This document shows positions 28,799 to 37,734 of a stretch of DNA of 64,000 bases, in pieces. The position numbers and the translations under genes were made by a program. Positions within the stretch are counted from its first letter, which is position 1; every line of letters begins with the position of its first letter. The notes under the pieces were generated by a model. It saw nothing but the letters and a program-made list of their open reading frames with translations, was not told where the DNA came from and searched no databases. Origin of the DNA: Stappia taiwanensis (lineage in GTDB: Bacteria > Pseudomonadota > Alphaproteobacteria > Rhizobiales > Stappiaceae); the NCBI RefSeq assembly GCF_014635285.1, contig NZ_BMCR01000001.1:682001-746000 (forward strand). Direction: 5' to 3'.

Positions 28799-29472
28799 TG
28801 CGATTCGGCCTTCTTGTCGGGGGTCCCTTCCGCCGCGTTCAGGAGATCGAGAACGGTACCGACGCGCGCCACCACATCGCTGGGGGCCTCCGCGCTCTCG
28901 GTGATTTCCTCGATCCGGCGGCGTGCCTCGGCGCTGTTGCCATTCTTCCAAGCGGCGAGTGCCAGCGCTTCGCCGGCCAGGAACCGCCAAGCGCTGTCCG
29001 GACCGGTGAGCGGCTCCAGACGATCCGCCGCGCCGGTGAAGTCGCCCAACTCCAGCGCCAGATAACCGGCCCGCAGCCGGGCCACGTTGCGCAGCAGCGC
29101 ATCCTCGCCGGAGCTGGCGGCAAAGGCATCGAAGGCGGCCATGGCTTCGGCCTTGTCGCCGGCCTCGGCCTGAACGCCGGCGGCCCGCAGGGTCGCGAGG
29201 GCGGGATATCCGCCCTGGGCATCGGTCAGGCTGGCGAGCAGCTCCTGTGCCTCGGCCAGCTTGCCGTCCTCGGCCAGTTCGGAGGCCTTGATGAACACAT
29301 CGCCCGATTTCTGCGCCTCGGTTTCGAGCCAGTACAGCCAGCCCCGATAGGCAGCCGTGCCGACGACCACGACAAGTGCGAGGGCGATCAACCAGGGCCC
29401 GAAGCGATCCCACAGGCGCTTGTAGCGCTCGTGCCTGATTTCCTCGTCGACCTCACGAAAAATGTCCGACAT
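28795..29472 (-). CDS. YfgM-like membrane-anchored tetratricopeptide protein
   Basis: The 225-residue protein has a short cytoplasmic N-terminus (SDIFREVDEEIRHERYKR), one membrane helix at about 27-45, and a periplasmic TPR-like helical domain to the end. YfgM in E. coli associates with SecYEG and PpiD and helps periplasmic chaperoning, and it lies beside bamB, as here. The stop overlaps the bamB start. Coupling to BamB fits a role in envelope-protein biogenesis. Confidence 0.85.
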   Translation of the reverse strand: MSDIFREVDEEIRHERYKRLWDRFGPWLIALALVVVVGTAAYRGWLYWLETEAQKSGDVFIKASELAEDGKLAEAQELLASLTDAQGGYPALATLRAAGVQAEAGDKAEAMAAFDAFAASSGEDALLRNVARLRAGYLALELGDFTGAADRLEPLTGPDSAWRFLAGEALALAAWKNGNSAEARRRIEEITESAEAPSDVVARVGTVLDLLNAAEGTPDKKAESQ

Positions 29473-29542
29473 ACGCAGCGATTTCCTGACGAAAAGAAGA
29501 GAAAGTGATGCGAGCGGCGCCCGCGCGGCGCCACCTTATCCA

Positions 29543-29562
29543 TTTGCCATCCCACTGGCAAA
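29543..29562. promoter_or_regulatory. Dyad TTTGCCA-N6-TGGCAAA upstream of the TPR-bamB-der operon
   Basis: Seven-base perfect inverted arms (29543-29549 and 29556-29562) are separated by six bases, 71-90 bases before the start of the TPR gene. The size and symmetry suit a dimeric regulator. It could also be a weak hairpin after nnrU. Confidence 0.35.
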
Positions 29563-29632
29563 CGCCGTTCGCGCCCTCCTCGCGCCTCTTCATGGCGCAA
29601 GTGAGGCAAGGGCGCCCGCCAACCAGCGGTTA

Positions 29633-30208
29633 TCAGACCACCGGCACGCCGATCAGCCACTCATGCAGCACGACGATGAAGGCGGCATAGAGGGCAAGAC
29701 CGGCGAGAATGGCGATCGCATCACCGCTTTTCGATGGCACGGCAATCGCCGCCCCGCCAATGTCGCCGCGCCGCTTCAGGGAGATCCGGTCGACGATGCC
29801 CCAGACGAGAAACGCACCGAACAGCAGCACCGAGGCCTGGTCGCCATTGGCCAGCAGATGGGCCACGGCCCAGATCTTCACCGCCAGCACCATCGGATGC
29901 TTGACGCCGGCCTTGATCCGCCCGCCCGGCGCATAGGCCGCGACCAGCAGCACAAACACCGGCACCATCACCAGCATGGTCACATGCCGCAGCCACACGG
30001 GCGGGTCATAGAGCAGCGGAGAGCCGGCCATGCGCGCTTCGCCATAGCCATAGACGATCAGCGCGAATCCGGTCAGCGAGACCAGCGAAAACGCCGCCTT
30101 GTAGCCCATCTCACCCAGCTTGGTGCGCAAGCCGGCGCGCAAGGCCGGACGCATCGGCACGACATGCGCTGCGAAAAACAGGATCAGTCCTGAAATCAAG
30201 ATGCTCAT
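29633..30208 (-). CDS. NnrU family membrane protein
   Basis: The 191-residue integral membrane protein has five or six helices, with family stretches AAHVVPMRP near the N-terminus and IKAGVKHPM in the middle (conserved His). NnrU is linked genetically to nitric-oxide reduction in Rhodobacter, and the fold is related to the isoprenylcysteine methyltransferase/phospholipid methyltransferase superfamily. No denitrification genes are nearby, so a role in nitric oxide metabolism cannot be claimed. Confidence 0.87.
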   Translation of the reverse strand: MSILISGLILFFAAHVVPMRPALRAGLRTKLGEMGYKAAFSLVSLTGFALIVYGYGEARMAGSPLLYDPPVWLRHVTMLVMVPVFVLLVAAYAPGGRIKAGVKHPMVLAVKIWAVAHLLANGDQASVLLFGAFLVWGIVDRISLKRRGDIGGAAIAVPSKSGDAIAILAGLALYAAFIVVLHEWLIGVPVV

Positions 30209-30456
30209 GTCCTTGGTCCATCCCTCTCAACCGGAAGAGCAATTGCTGGCTGTGGATTGCATGACGCAGCGTGCAGGGTCAAGCATGATGGCCCGCGCCC
30301 GGGCTTTCACGTCTACGCGTTTCCCACAGTCCACGGGTCCCTTGCGGCAGGTCGCCCGCCCGCTTATTCACAAGCAAGGTATTCCCCCGGCCGACCAGCG
30401 GCAGGGATTCTGTGCTATATACACGTTGACGTGGAACTTCGAGGTCGACACACGCC

Positions 30457-30723
30457 ATGACCGGTCCGGAACGACGCAGCTCTCCCCGACATCGCACGCT
30501 CAAGAGCGGCAAGATCGTCATCAATGGCCAGAGTTCGGTCTTCGATTGCCGGGTTCGGAACCTGTCGGAGAACGGGGCTCTTCTGAAGCTTCCCTCAACG
30601 GTGTCGATCCCGGACCGGTTCGAGCTGCGCGTGGTAAATGACGACATTCGCGTCATCGCCGTGGTGCGCTGGCGCACGGGCACCGACCTCGGCGTCCAGT
30701 TCGAGGGTCCCGCCCCCGGTTAA
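30457..30723 (+). CDS. PilZ domain protein
   Basis: This single-domain protein of 88 residues has an RSSPRHR segment (arginine-rich RxxxR element at the N-terminus) and the NLSENGALL segment corresponding to the (D/N)xSxxG motif that closes on cyclic-di-GMP. A C-terminal VVRWRTGTDLGVQFEG strand completes the barrel. It probably senses c-di-GMP and acts by protein contact, because no output domain is fused. It is divergent from nnrU. Confidence 0.88.
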   Translation: MTGPERRSSPRHRTLKSGKIVINGQSSVFDCRVRNLSENGALLKLPSTVSIPDRFELRVVNDDIRVIAVVRWRTGTDLGVQFEGPAPG

Positions 30724-30750
30724 GGGCGCGAGACCGAAGATCCGCAAGGG

Positions 30751-32079
30751 TCAGAGCGCGGCGATCGCGCGGTCGACCGCATCGCCGAGACGATCAACGA
30801 TCTCCCCGACCATCTGCGCGTCGATGTTATAGGGCGGCGCCAGCAGGATGTGATCGCCGCAGGTGCCATCCACGGTTCCCGCTCCCGGATAGACCAGAAG
30901 ACCCAGGTCCATCGCCTCGCGCTTGATCCGCGCGCCAATCCGCAGCGACGGGTCGAACGGGGTCTTGCCCGCCCGGTCTTCCACCAGTTCGATGGCCTGT
31001 AACAGGCCGCGCCCGCGAATATCGCCCACATGGGCATGATTGCCGAACCGGGCCCCGAGCCGCGCCGCAAGATCGGCGCCACGGGCGGTGACATTGTCCA
31101 TCAACCGGTCGTCGCGGATCACCTTCTGCACCGCCAGCGCCGCCGCACAGGCCACCGGATGGGCCGAATAGGTGTGCCCGTGCACGAAGCTGCCGCTGCC
31201 CTTGGCGAAGGTCTCATGAATGGCGCTGGTGCACATCACCGCGGCCACCGGCTGAAAGCCGCCGCCCAGCCCCTTGGCCAGCGTCACGAGGTCCGGAGCA
31301 ACGCCCTCTTCCTCGCAAGCGAGGAAGCGGCCGGTTCGACCGGCGCCACACATCACCTCATCGAGGATCAGCAGAACACCGTATTTGTCGCAGATTTCGC
31401 GGATGCGCCGGAAGTAGCCCGGCGCGGCCTCCACCGCCCCGGAGGTGGCCCCGACCACGGTTTCGGCCAGGAATGCCATCACCGTGTCCGGCCCGGCGGC
31501 GAGGATTTCCGCCTCCAGCAGATTGGCGGCACGCTGACCATACTCCTCGGGCGTTTCCTCCGCCTGCCGGTAGCGATAGTCGAAGCAGGGCTCGATCTTG
31601 CGCTGTTCCAGAAGCAGCGGCGCATAGGGCTTCTGCCGCCCTGGATTGCCGCCGAAGGACAGGGCACCAAGCGTGTTGCCGTGGTAGCTCTGGTGCCGGG
31701 AGATCAACACCCGGCGCTGCGGCTCGCCCCGTTCGACATGATACTGGCGGGCCATCTTCACGGCGGTCTCCACCGCCTCCGAGCCGCTGCACACGTAATA
31801 GACCTTCTCCAGCGGCAGCGGCGTCGCCGCGCACAGGTGCTCGGCCAGTTCCTCCGCCCCTTCCGTGGTAAAGAAGCTCGAATGGGCATAATCGAGGGTG
31901 GAAAGCTGGCGCTGGATCGCCTCCAGAACGCGCGGCTCGCCATGGCCCAGACAGGAGACGGCGGCCCCGCCGCAAGCGTCGATATAGCGGCGCCCCTCGG
32001 TGTCGATGATTTCGGCGCCCTGGCCCGAGGCGGCAACCGGCAAGCCGCCAAGTGCGGTGCGATGGAAAACGTAGCTCAT
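30751..32079 (-). CDS. Class III aminotransferase (PLP)
   Basis: The 442-residue fold-type I enzyme has YYVCSGSEAVETAVKMAR around the cofactor phosphate site, SYHGNTLGAL, the ILDEVMCGAGRTG aspartate that holds the pyridine nitrogen, and the PLP lysine in TLAKGLGGGF. The family transaminates omega-amino acids, beta-alanine, diamines or aminoketones. It is the last gene of the TRAP operon, 12 bases after the RpiR gene, so it most likely deaminates the product of the imported compound. Confidence 0.92.
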   Translation of the reverse strand: MSYVFHRTALGGLPVAASGQGAEIIDTEGRRYIDACGGAAVSCLGHGEPRVLEAIQRQLSTLDYAHSSFFTTEGAEELAEHLCAATPLPLEKVYYVCSGSEAVETAVKMARQYHVERGEPQRRVLISRHQSYHGNTLGALSFGGNPGRQKPYAPLLLEQRKIEPCFDYRYRQAEETPEEYGQRAANLLEAEILAAGPDTVMAFLAETVVGATSGAVEAAPGYFRRIREICDKYGVLLILDEVMCGAGRTGRFLACEEEGVAPDLVTLAKGLGGGFQPVAAVMCTSAIHETFAKGSGSFVHGHTYSAHPVACAAALAVQKVIRDDRLMDNVTARGADLAARLGARFGNHAHVGDIRGRGLLQAIELVEDRAGKTPFDPSLRIGARIKREAMDLGLLVYPGAGTVDGTCGDHILLAPPYNIDAQMVGEIVDRLGDAVDRAIAAL

Positions 32080-32091
32080 GGCAGTTCTTCT

Positions 32092-32991
32092 TTATGACTT
32101 GCTGCGGCGCGAATGCTGATAGGATCCGGAGGCGTAAAGCTGCTCCTCGATCCGGTTGATACGATCCGTCGCCGTGTCGCGCAGTTCGGCGAGAATTGCT
32201 CCGGCCAGGCTCTCCACCAGCGCAACGGCGGAGACGATGGACGGGAAGAAGGACGGGCTTTCGGCGGAGTAGAGCAACACGGTCCGCGCCTGGGCCTGAA
32301 GCGGCGTGGCGCGGCTGTCACTAAGGCTGATCAGATCCGCGCCCGAACGCTGCACCGCCTCGGCAACCTGCGCGATCTCCCGCCCATAGGGCTGGAAGTT
32401 GATCGACAGCACCGCATCGCCCGGCTCCAGCATGGACAGATCGGCAACAAGGGACGAGCCTTCGCCGCCGAGCAGTTCCACATTCGGCCGCAGCATCTTG
32501 CACAGATAGGTGAAGGTCAGCCCCGGCCCCCGGCAGCTCATGAAGGCGGCCACATAGACCCGCTTGGCATGGGCCAGGGTGCGGGCCGCCTCGGTGAAGG
32601 CTTCCGGTGGATTGACCTGGGCGGCAAAGGCAAGGCTTGCCTCCTGCGCCCGGAAGGTCTCCGCCATCAGCCCGCCGGCCTTGTCGCTTTCCACCGCCGC
32701 CCGCGCCTTGTCCGCATAGCGCGCCGGAACGGTGCGCAGATGCTCGGTGTAAAGCGCGCGCATCTGCGACCAGTCGGCGAAGCCGAAGCTGCGGGCAAGC
32801 CGCACCAGCGTGGCCGGTGCGACGCCGGCCCGCGCCGCGATCTCGCGCATGGAGCTGATCACCACATCATCGGGATGATCGATCAGGTAGCGTGCCCCAT
32901 CGGCCAGCCGGCGCGGCAGCGCGTCCATCTCCGCGATCATGCGCGCGGTCAGCGCATCGAGGGTCGTTGGTGTGGACGCCGGTTCGCTCAT
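32092..32991 (-). CDS. MurR/RpiR family transcriptional regulator
   Basis: The 299-residue protein has an N-terminal HTH_6 domain (about 15-90, with REIAARAGVAPATLVRLARSFGF as the core) and a C-terminal SIS domain (about 130-265) that usually binds a phosphosugar or related ligand. In this subgroup the SIS domain often senses non-sugar metabolites. It is embedded in the TRAP operon, four bases after dctM and before the aminotransferase. A GAAAC-N4-GTTTC dyad before the first gene of the operon is a candidate binding site. Confidence 0.9.
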   Translation of the reverse strand: MSEPASTPTTLDALTARMIAEMDALPRRLADGARYLIDHPDDVVISSMREIAARAGVAPATLVRLARSFGFADWSQMRALYTEHLRTVPARYADKARAAVESDKAGGLMAETFRAQEASLAFAAQVNPPEAFTEAARTLAHAKRVYVAAFMSCRGPGLTFTYLCKMLRPNVELLGGEGSSLVADLSMLEPGDAVLSINFQPYGREIAQVAEAVQRSGADLISLSDSRATPLQAQARTVLLYSAESPSFFPSIVSAVALVESLAGAILAELRDTATDRINRIEEQLYASGSYQHSRRSKS

Positions 32992-32995
32992 GGCC

Positions 32996-34300
32996 CTACC
33001 CCCGTATCAGTTCCGGCAGCCACAGCACCGTCGCCGGGAACGCGATCAGTATGGCGACCGTCACCACGTCGGCAAGCAGGAACCAGCCGACCCCGCGGAA
33101 CACGTCGCTGGTGGATACCTTGCCGGACACCACGTTCTTGATGACGAACACGTTGAGCCCGACCGGCGGGGTGATCAGGCCGATCTCCAGATACTTGGTG
33201 ATGATCACACCGGCGTAGATCAGGCTGATGCCCGCGTTGTCGAAGATCGGCAGCAGCACCGGCAGGGTCAGCAGCATGACCCCGATCGGATCGAGGAACA
33301 TGCCGAGCAGCAGGTAGATCAGCGACACGGCCAGGATGATGGTCAGCGGCGACAGGTCATCGCCGATCAGGCCTTGCACGTAGTCGGGGAAACCGGCGAA
33401 GGCGAACAGCCGGGTCAGTAGCGCGGCGGCCACCGCGATCAGGAAGATCGCCGAGGTGGAGCGGATGGTCTCCAGCGCCGCCTGCACCAAGGCCTTCCAG
33501 CTCAGGGTCTTCTTGGCAAAGCCGATCAGGATCGACACCAGCGCGCCAATCGCCCCGGCCTCGGTGGCCGAGAACAGCCCGCCGAAGATGCCACCGAACA
33601 CGGTGACGATCAGCAGGAACAGCGGCCAGGTCTGACCCAGCGAAACGAACCGCTCGCGCCAGTCGACGGCGGTCTCGCGCGGCGCCAGCGCCGGGTTGTA
33701 CCGCACCCGCAACAGGATCATGGCGCTGTACATCACCGCCGTCAGCAGCCCCGGGATCACCGCGCCGATGAAGAGTTCGCTAACCGGCACCTCGGCGAAG
33801 ACAGCGTAGAGCAGCAGGATGGTGCTCGGCGGGATCAGCGAACCCATGGTGCCGGCGGCGGCAATGGTGCCGACCGCCAGCTTGGGATCGTATCCCCGCT
33901 CCAGCATGGCCGGCACGGCGATCTTGCCCATCGCCGCGGCGCAGGCGACCGAAGATCCGGTGACCGAGGAAAACAGCGCCGCGCCGCCAACGGAGGAGAT
34001 CGCCAGCCCACCCGGCAGAAAGGTCAGCCAGGCGCGCGCCACCCGGAACAGCCCGTCGGTCAGCCCGGCGGAGAAGCAGATGTAGCCCATGAACAGGAAC
34101 ATGGGGATGGCGCTGAGGCTCCAGTGGGCGGCGAAGGCATGCGGCACCGAGCGCAACACGCCCCAGGTCGCCCGCTCGCCCATCAGGATATAGATGCCGA
34201 CGATGGCCACCAGGCCGAGGGCCGCGGCCACCGGCACGCGCAGGGCCAAAAGGACCAGCAGCGCACCGAGAGCCCAGTAAACGAGAGTGATGCTATCCAA
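32996..34300 (-). CDS. TRAP transporter large permease (DctM)
   Basis: The 434-residue protein with about twelve membrane helices is the ion-coupled channel subunit of a tripartite TRAP transporter. Recognisable stretches are MFLFMGYICFSAGLTDGLF, SSVTGSSVACAAAMG and the LGMFLDPIGVMLLTLPVLLPIF region near the C-terminus. Its start overlaps the end of the small subunit by eight bases. It works with DctQ and the binding protein upstream. Confidence 0.94.
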   Translation of the reverse strand: MDSITLVYWALGALLVLLALRVPVAAALGLVAIVGIYILMGERATWGVLRSVPHAFAAHWSLSAIPMFLFMGYICFSAGLTDGLFRVARAWLTFLPGGLAISSVGGAALFSSVTGSSVACAAAMGKIAVPAMLERGYDPKLAVGTIAAAGTMGSLIPPSTILLLYAVFAEVPVSELFIGAVIPGLLTAVMYSAMILLRVRYNPALAPRETAVDWRERFVSLGQTWPLFLLIVTVFGGIFGGLFSATEAGAIGALVSILIGFAKKTLSWKALVQAALETIRSTSAIFLIAVAAALLTRLFAFAGFPDYVQGLIGDDLSPLTIILAVSLIYLLLGMFLDPIGVMLLTLPVLLPIFDNAGISLIYAGVIITKYLEIGLITPPVGLNVFVIKNVVSGKVSTSDVFRGVGWFLLADVVTVAILIAFPATVLWLPELIRG

Positions 34301-34838
34301 GGTGCGACCCCTTCGAATCGAGCGTGTTCGGCAGATATCCGCCCCGGCCGGTCACCGCGACCCGCACCGCGCCAAGGGCGCGCACGAGGCACAGGAGGCC
34401 GGTCAGACATCCGGCAACGGGCAGGAAGAAGCGCGGCGGCCAGGTGATCACCGGGATCATGCCGACGATGAACTCGCCCTGACGGGCGGCCCGCATCGCC
34501 TGTTCGAACCCGGCATAGGCGATCAGCCAGAGAAAGAGGCCGAAGCACAACAGCGCGAAGGCATCGCAGGCCGCGCGCCAGCGCGGGTTGAGCCGCTGGT
34601 GCAGGATGTCGACGGCGATGTTCTCGTCGCGCCATTCCACATTGAGCAGCGGCAGGAAGATGAGAGCCGGCATCCACCACTCGGAGACGATCTCAAGGGT
34701 CGAGGGCATCGGCATGGACAACAGGAACCGTCCGGCGACGTCCAGACAGACTTCCACCATCATCAGCACCAGGCAGGCCACGGCCGCCCAGGCCAGCCAG
34801 CGGCCGAGCCGGCCAAGGAAATTATCGAGTGTTTGCAT
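34293..34838 (-). CDS. TRAP transporter small permease (DctQ)
   Basis: The 181-residue protein has four membrane helices and the WRDENIAVDILHQRL stretch typical of DctQ between helices two and three. ATG 34838 begins MQTLDNFLGR; an ATG eight codons earlier is possible. It stabilises the large permease and docks the binding protein. A 259-base gap with two hairpins separates it from dctP. Confidence 0.88.
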   Translation of the reverse strand: MQTLDNFLGRLGRWLAWAAVACLVLMMVEVCLDVAGRFLLSMPMPSTLEIVSEWWMPALIFLPLLNVEWRDENIAVDILHQRLNPRWRAACDAFALLCFGLFLWLIAYAGFEQAMRAARQGEFIVGMIPVITWPPRFFLPVAGCLTGLLCLVRALGAVRVAVTGRGGYLPNTLDSKGSHLG

Positions 34839-34929
34839 GGGGTCCCCAGCTTGACAGGGCAAGGCGGCGGCAGCGGCGACCGGTCCTCTTCAGACCGGCA
34901 AACGCCCCGCCGGATCGGCGGAAACCGGG

Positions 34930-34956
34930 GCCGGAGCGGAAGGGCGCCGCTCCGGC
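34930..34956 (-). repeat. Hairpin before dctQ
   Basis: GCCGGAGCGG (34930-34939) and CCGCTCCGGC (34947-34956) form a ten-base perfect stem. It lies in the leader of dctQ and may lower permease expression relative to the binding protein. Confidence 0.5.
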
Positions 34957-35060
34957 GGACAAGAAAGGTGGCGGCCCGGGCGCATCTCGCCCGGAGTCTC
35001 ATTGACCGGATTCATCTTGCGAAGAACGCGCCGCAACCTCTTGTCATCATTGCAAATCCG

Positions 35061-35090
35061 CCCGGAAACCCGAAAGGCCGGATTTCCGGG
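35061..35090 (-). terminator. Attenuator-like hairpin after dctP
   Basis: CCCGGAAA (35061-35068) and TTTCCGGG (35083-35090) can pair, eight bases after the dctP stop on the minus strand. An alternative pairing of AATCCG with CGGATT overlaps it. No T-run follows directly, so partial termination is more likely. Confidence 0.45.
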
Positions 35091-35097
35091 GAGAGCC

Positions 35098-36213
35098 TTA
35101 GAGGCCGTAATCGGTCTCCGACAGCTTGTCGAAGATGTCCGCCTTCATGCGGGCAACCAGCTCCTCGCGCGAGGCGACCTCGGAGGTGATGCCCTGCCAC
35201 TTGGCCAGAAGCTGGGTGTAGCTCTCGATCAGGCTCTTGGCGTCCTTCACCCCGTAGACGTTTTCGGCCTTTTCGATCACCGCCGAGATGTCCTGTCCGT
35301 TGAAGGCGGCGATCTCTTCTTCCAGCTTGGCGGGCTTTTCCACCAGCGTCACGCCGTGCTCTGGTGCCTCGGCCTTGGCGGCGGCGTTCTGCGTCAGGTA
35401 GGCCTCGGTGGTGGCGACGATTGCCAGCGCCATCTTGTCGAGCATCACCCGGCGGTTCTCCGGGGTGAGCTCGCCCCAAGCGTCCTTGTTGAACGACAGC
35501 AGCGGGCCGGAGTTGTAGACACCGAAGCTGCCGAGGGTGATCGAGTTGGCGACATCCCACAGCGAATGGGACTTCAGCGCGGCAGCGGGCTGCATGGCCA
35601 CGTCGATCATGCCCTTGTCCAGCGCCTCGTACATTTCCGAGCTGGAGGTGTGCACCACGGTCGCGCCGCTTTCCGTGATCCAGCGATCCCAGGCACCGCC
35701 CGGCGAGCGGACCCGCTTGCCGGCGATGTCGGCCAGCGAGGTGATGTCGCCCTTGGAGATCAGCGCGTAAGGGGCGGTGGCATAGCTGCCGGTGTAAACG
35801 ACATTCTGCGCCGAGAACTCGGTGATGCAGGGCTGGCAGTTGAGCAGGGTGAACTCGGTCACCGCCGCCGCCACGGCCAGGGAATTGCCGCTGAGCATGG
35901 CCAGCTCGGCCACGAGCTGGCTGGTCGGAAGCTGCGCCGGATTGTAGGTCAGCGCCAGCACCGACCCGTCGGCAACGCCGTCGCCAAGACCCGTGAGGGT
36001 TTCCTTGCCGCCGAGCAGCGCGCCACCGGAGACGAGCTTGAAGGACACCTCGCCCTTGGTCGCCTCTTCGACGGCGGGGAAGTAGGTCTCGTAACCGGCG
36101 AAAATCGTCGGATGCGACGGGGCGACCCAGGAGCTGATGGTCAGTTCCGTAGCCATTGCACCGGTCGTCAACGTGGCCAGCCCGGCAAGGGCGATGGGGA
36201 GCGTTTTTTTCAT
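35098..36213 (-). CDS. TRAP transporter substrate-binding protein (DctP)
   Basis: The 371-residue protein has a signal peptide (MKKTLPIALAGLATL, cleavage near AMA-TE) and the DctP fold: ELTISSWVAPSHPTI at the mature start, a GKRVRSPGGAWDRW stretch containing the usual substrate-carboxylate arginine, and a C-terminal helical region. It delivers an organic anion to the DctQM permease; the ligand is unknown. ATG 36213 overlaps the stop of the M81 gene (ATGA), so the peptidase is translated first. A longer in-frame start lies inside that gene and is rejected. Confidence 0.92.
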   Translation of the reverse strand: MKKTLPIALAGLATLTTGAMATELTISSWVAPSHPTIFAGYETYFPAVEEATKGEVSFKLVSGGALLGGKETLTGLGDGVADGSVLALTYNPAQLPTSQLVAELAMLSGNSLAVAAAVTEFTLLNCQPCITEFSAQNVVYTGSYATAPYALISKGDITSLADIAGKRVRSPGGAWDRWITESGATVVHTSSSEMYEALDKGMIDVAMQPAAALKSHSLWDVANSITLGSFGVYNSGPLLSFNKDAWGELTPENRRVMLDKMALAIVATTEAYLTQNAAAKAEAPEHGVTLVEKPAKLEEEIAAFNGQDISAVIEKAENVYGVKDAKSLIESYTQLLAKWQGITSEVASREELVARMKADIFDKLSETDYGL

Positions 36214-37697
36214 GATTCCCTCTGGTCTTCTTTCAGGGTGAGCCGATCCCGCGGAACGTGCCGGAACGGCAGTTGTGAGACGTCGGCCATAGCCGGACCG
36301 GGCGTCTCGCAATGGTGGATGTCATCGAACGCGTCGGCGAAGGCGGCCATGAAGTGGTTCTTCGCCTTGGCCAGCAGCAGCGGCACCTCGGCAAGGTCGA
36401 TGCCATGCAGGTGGAAATAGCCATGATCGTTCGGCGACTGGCAGCCGGTGGTGACGATCACCCGCATCGGCCCGACCTCAAGCAGCGCCGTCGGACCGAG
36501 ATTGACGGTCATGCCGCGTTCCATCGGCCCGACATTCCGGAATTGCCCGTCGGTCACCGCCCGCACCACCGCCTTGCACGGCACGGCTGCGCCGAAACGC
36601 TCATCGAGCCGCCCGCCGAGCGTCACGTCGAGCGCGGCGTCGGTGCCGGCCGCATGGGCCCGAACCACAAGATCAGGGTCGCAGAAGAAGGCGAACACCG
36701 TGCCCTCAGGCACCGCCCCGTCCAGCCCGGCGGCAAAAAGACCGGGCGTGTCGCCGATCCCGCCCGAGAGGGGATTGTCGGAAGGCTCCAGCAGCGCGAT
36801 CCGCCGGCCATTTGCCCACGGGCGCCCGGCGATCAGCGCCCGCGCTGGCGGCAGGTCGGGCCGGAACGCCGCCTGCCGGGCCAGCATTTCCGCCGCCACC
36901 TGATCGGCAAGGCGCGCACCCGCCTCATCATCCTCGCAGGTGACCAGAACGCCGGCATTGGTCGCCGGCACATCCGCATAGCCGAAGCTGGCGAAAGGAT
37001 AAGCGGCCAGCAGCGGCGCGCCCGGCTCTTCCTGTGAGGCCGCCCGGGCCAGATCCTCGATCTCCCGCATCGGGCCGGGAGAATCCGTGCGCATGTTGAA
37101 GCTCGGCAGCACCCGGTCGATGGTGCGCAGGAGAACGCGCGGGCGGCAGCCGGTCTCGATCATCCGCGCCAGCATCTCCAGCGCGCTTGCCGCTGCCTTG
37201 TCCATGTCCACATGCGGATAGGTCCGGTAGACGGTGGCGCCGTTCAGGCAGGCGACCAGCTCTTCGGAGATGCAGGCATGCATGTCGAAGGAAGCGACGA
37301 TCGGCAGATCCGGGAACCGACGCCGCAGCGCCTGAAGCAAGGTCGCCTCCGGATCAAGGTCTTCGGTACCGATTGAGGCGCCATGCAGCGACAGGTAGAG
37401 CCCGTCGAGCCGATCAAACGCCGGTTCGCCGGCGATCTCGGCAACCACCCGGTCGAGCACCGCCTGCACCACCGGGCCGGCCGGCGCCGCCGAGGCGCAG
37501 CGAGAGAACACCAGCTCCACGTCGCCGCGCGCCTTCGCCCAGGCCAGTGCGCCGCCCGGCTCGGTCGCCGTGCCCTCGTAAAGGCCACGCGCCGCCTCGC
37601 CGCGCACCCACTCACGCGCCTCGAATTCAGCCAGATCCGTCGCTGAAACCGAAAAGGAATTGGCCTCGTGCCAGAGCCGCCCCACACCAATTCGCAT
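36210..37697 (-). CDS. M81 family metallopeptidase (MlrC-like)
   Basis: The 495-residue protein matches the MlrC family, first described in microcystin-degrading sphingomonads. The start RIGVGRLWHEANSFS is the family hallmark; metal-site stretches include SFDMHACISEEL and YPHVDMD, and a DNPLSGGIGD stretch follows later. ATG 37697 is preceded by GGGGTGG; an ATG at 37715 overlaps a probable operator and is less likely. Members cleave small peptides or amides, and many occur beside transporters rather than microcystin genes. Here it leads a TRAP operon, so it probably processes the imported compound. No signal peptide is visible. Confidence 0.88.
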   Translation of the reverse strand: MRIGVGRLWHEANSFSVSATDLAEFEAREWVRGEAARGLYEGTATEPGGALAWAKARGDVELVFSRCASAAPAGPVVQAVLDRVVAEIAGEPAFDRLDGLYLSLHGASIGTEDLDPEATLLQALRRRFPDLPIVASFDMHACISEELVACLNGATVYRTYPHVDMDKAAASALEMLARMIETGCRPRVLLRTIDRVLPSFNMRTDSPGPMREIEDLARAASQEEPGAPLLAAYPFASFGYADVPATNAGVLVTCEDDEAGARLADQVAAEMLARQAAFRPDLPPARALIAGRPWANGRRIALLEPSDNPLSGGIGDTPGLFAAGLDGAVPEGTVFAFFCDPDLVVRAHAAGTDAALDVTLGGRLDERFGAAVPCKAVVRAVTDGQFRNVGPMERGMTVNLGPTALLEVGPMRVIVTTGCQSPNDHGYFHLHGIDLAEVPLLLAKAKNHFMAAFADAFDDIHHCETPGPAMADVSQLPFRHVPRDRLTLKEDQRES

Positions 37698-37708
37698 ATC
37701 CACCCCAT

Positions 37709-37734
37709 GAAACATTCGTTTCGTTTTTTAAACG
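37709..37734 (-). promoter_or_regulatory. Two adjacent dyads before the M81-TRAP operon; candidate RpiR operator
   Basis: GAAAC-N4-GTTTC (37709-37722) is followed directly by CGTTT-N3-AAACG (37722-37734). Both are perfect five-base inverted repeats with GAAA/TTTC-like character, as in several RpiR-family operators. They lie 12-37 bases upstream of the operon start, inside an AT-rich promoter-like stretch. Confidence 0.5.

Noticed and set aside
36210-37697. M81 protein as evidence for microcystin degradation
   Set aside because: No mlrA, mlrB or mlrD is present; MlrC-like peptidases occur widely next to transporters.
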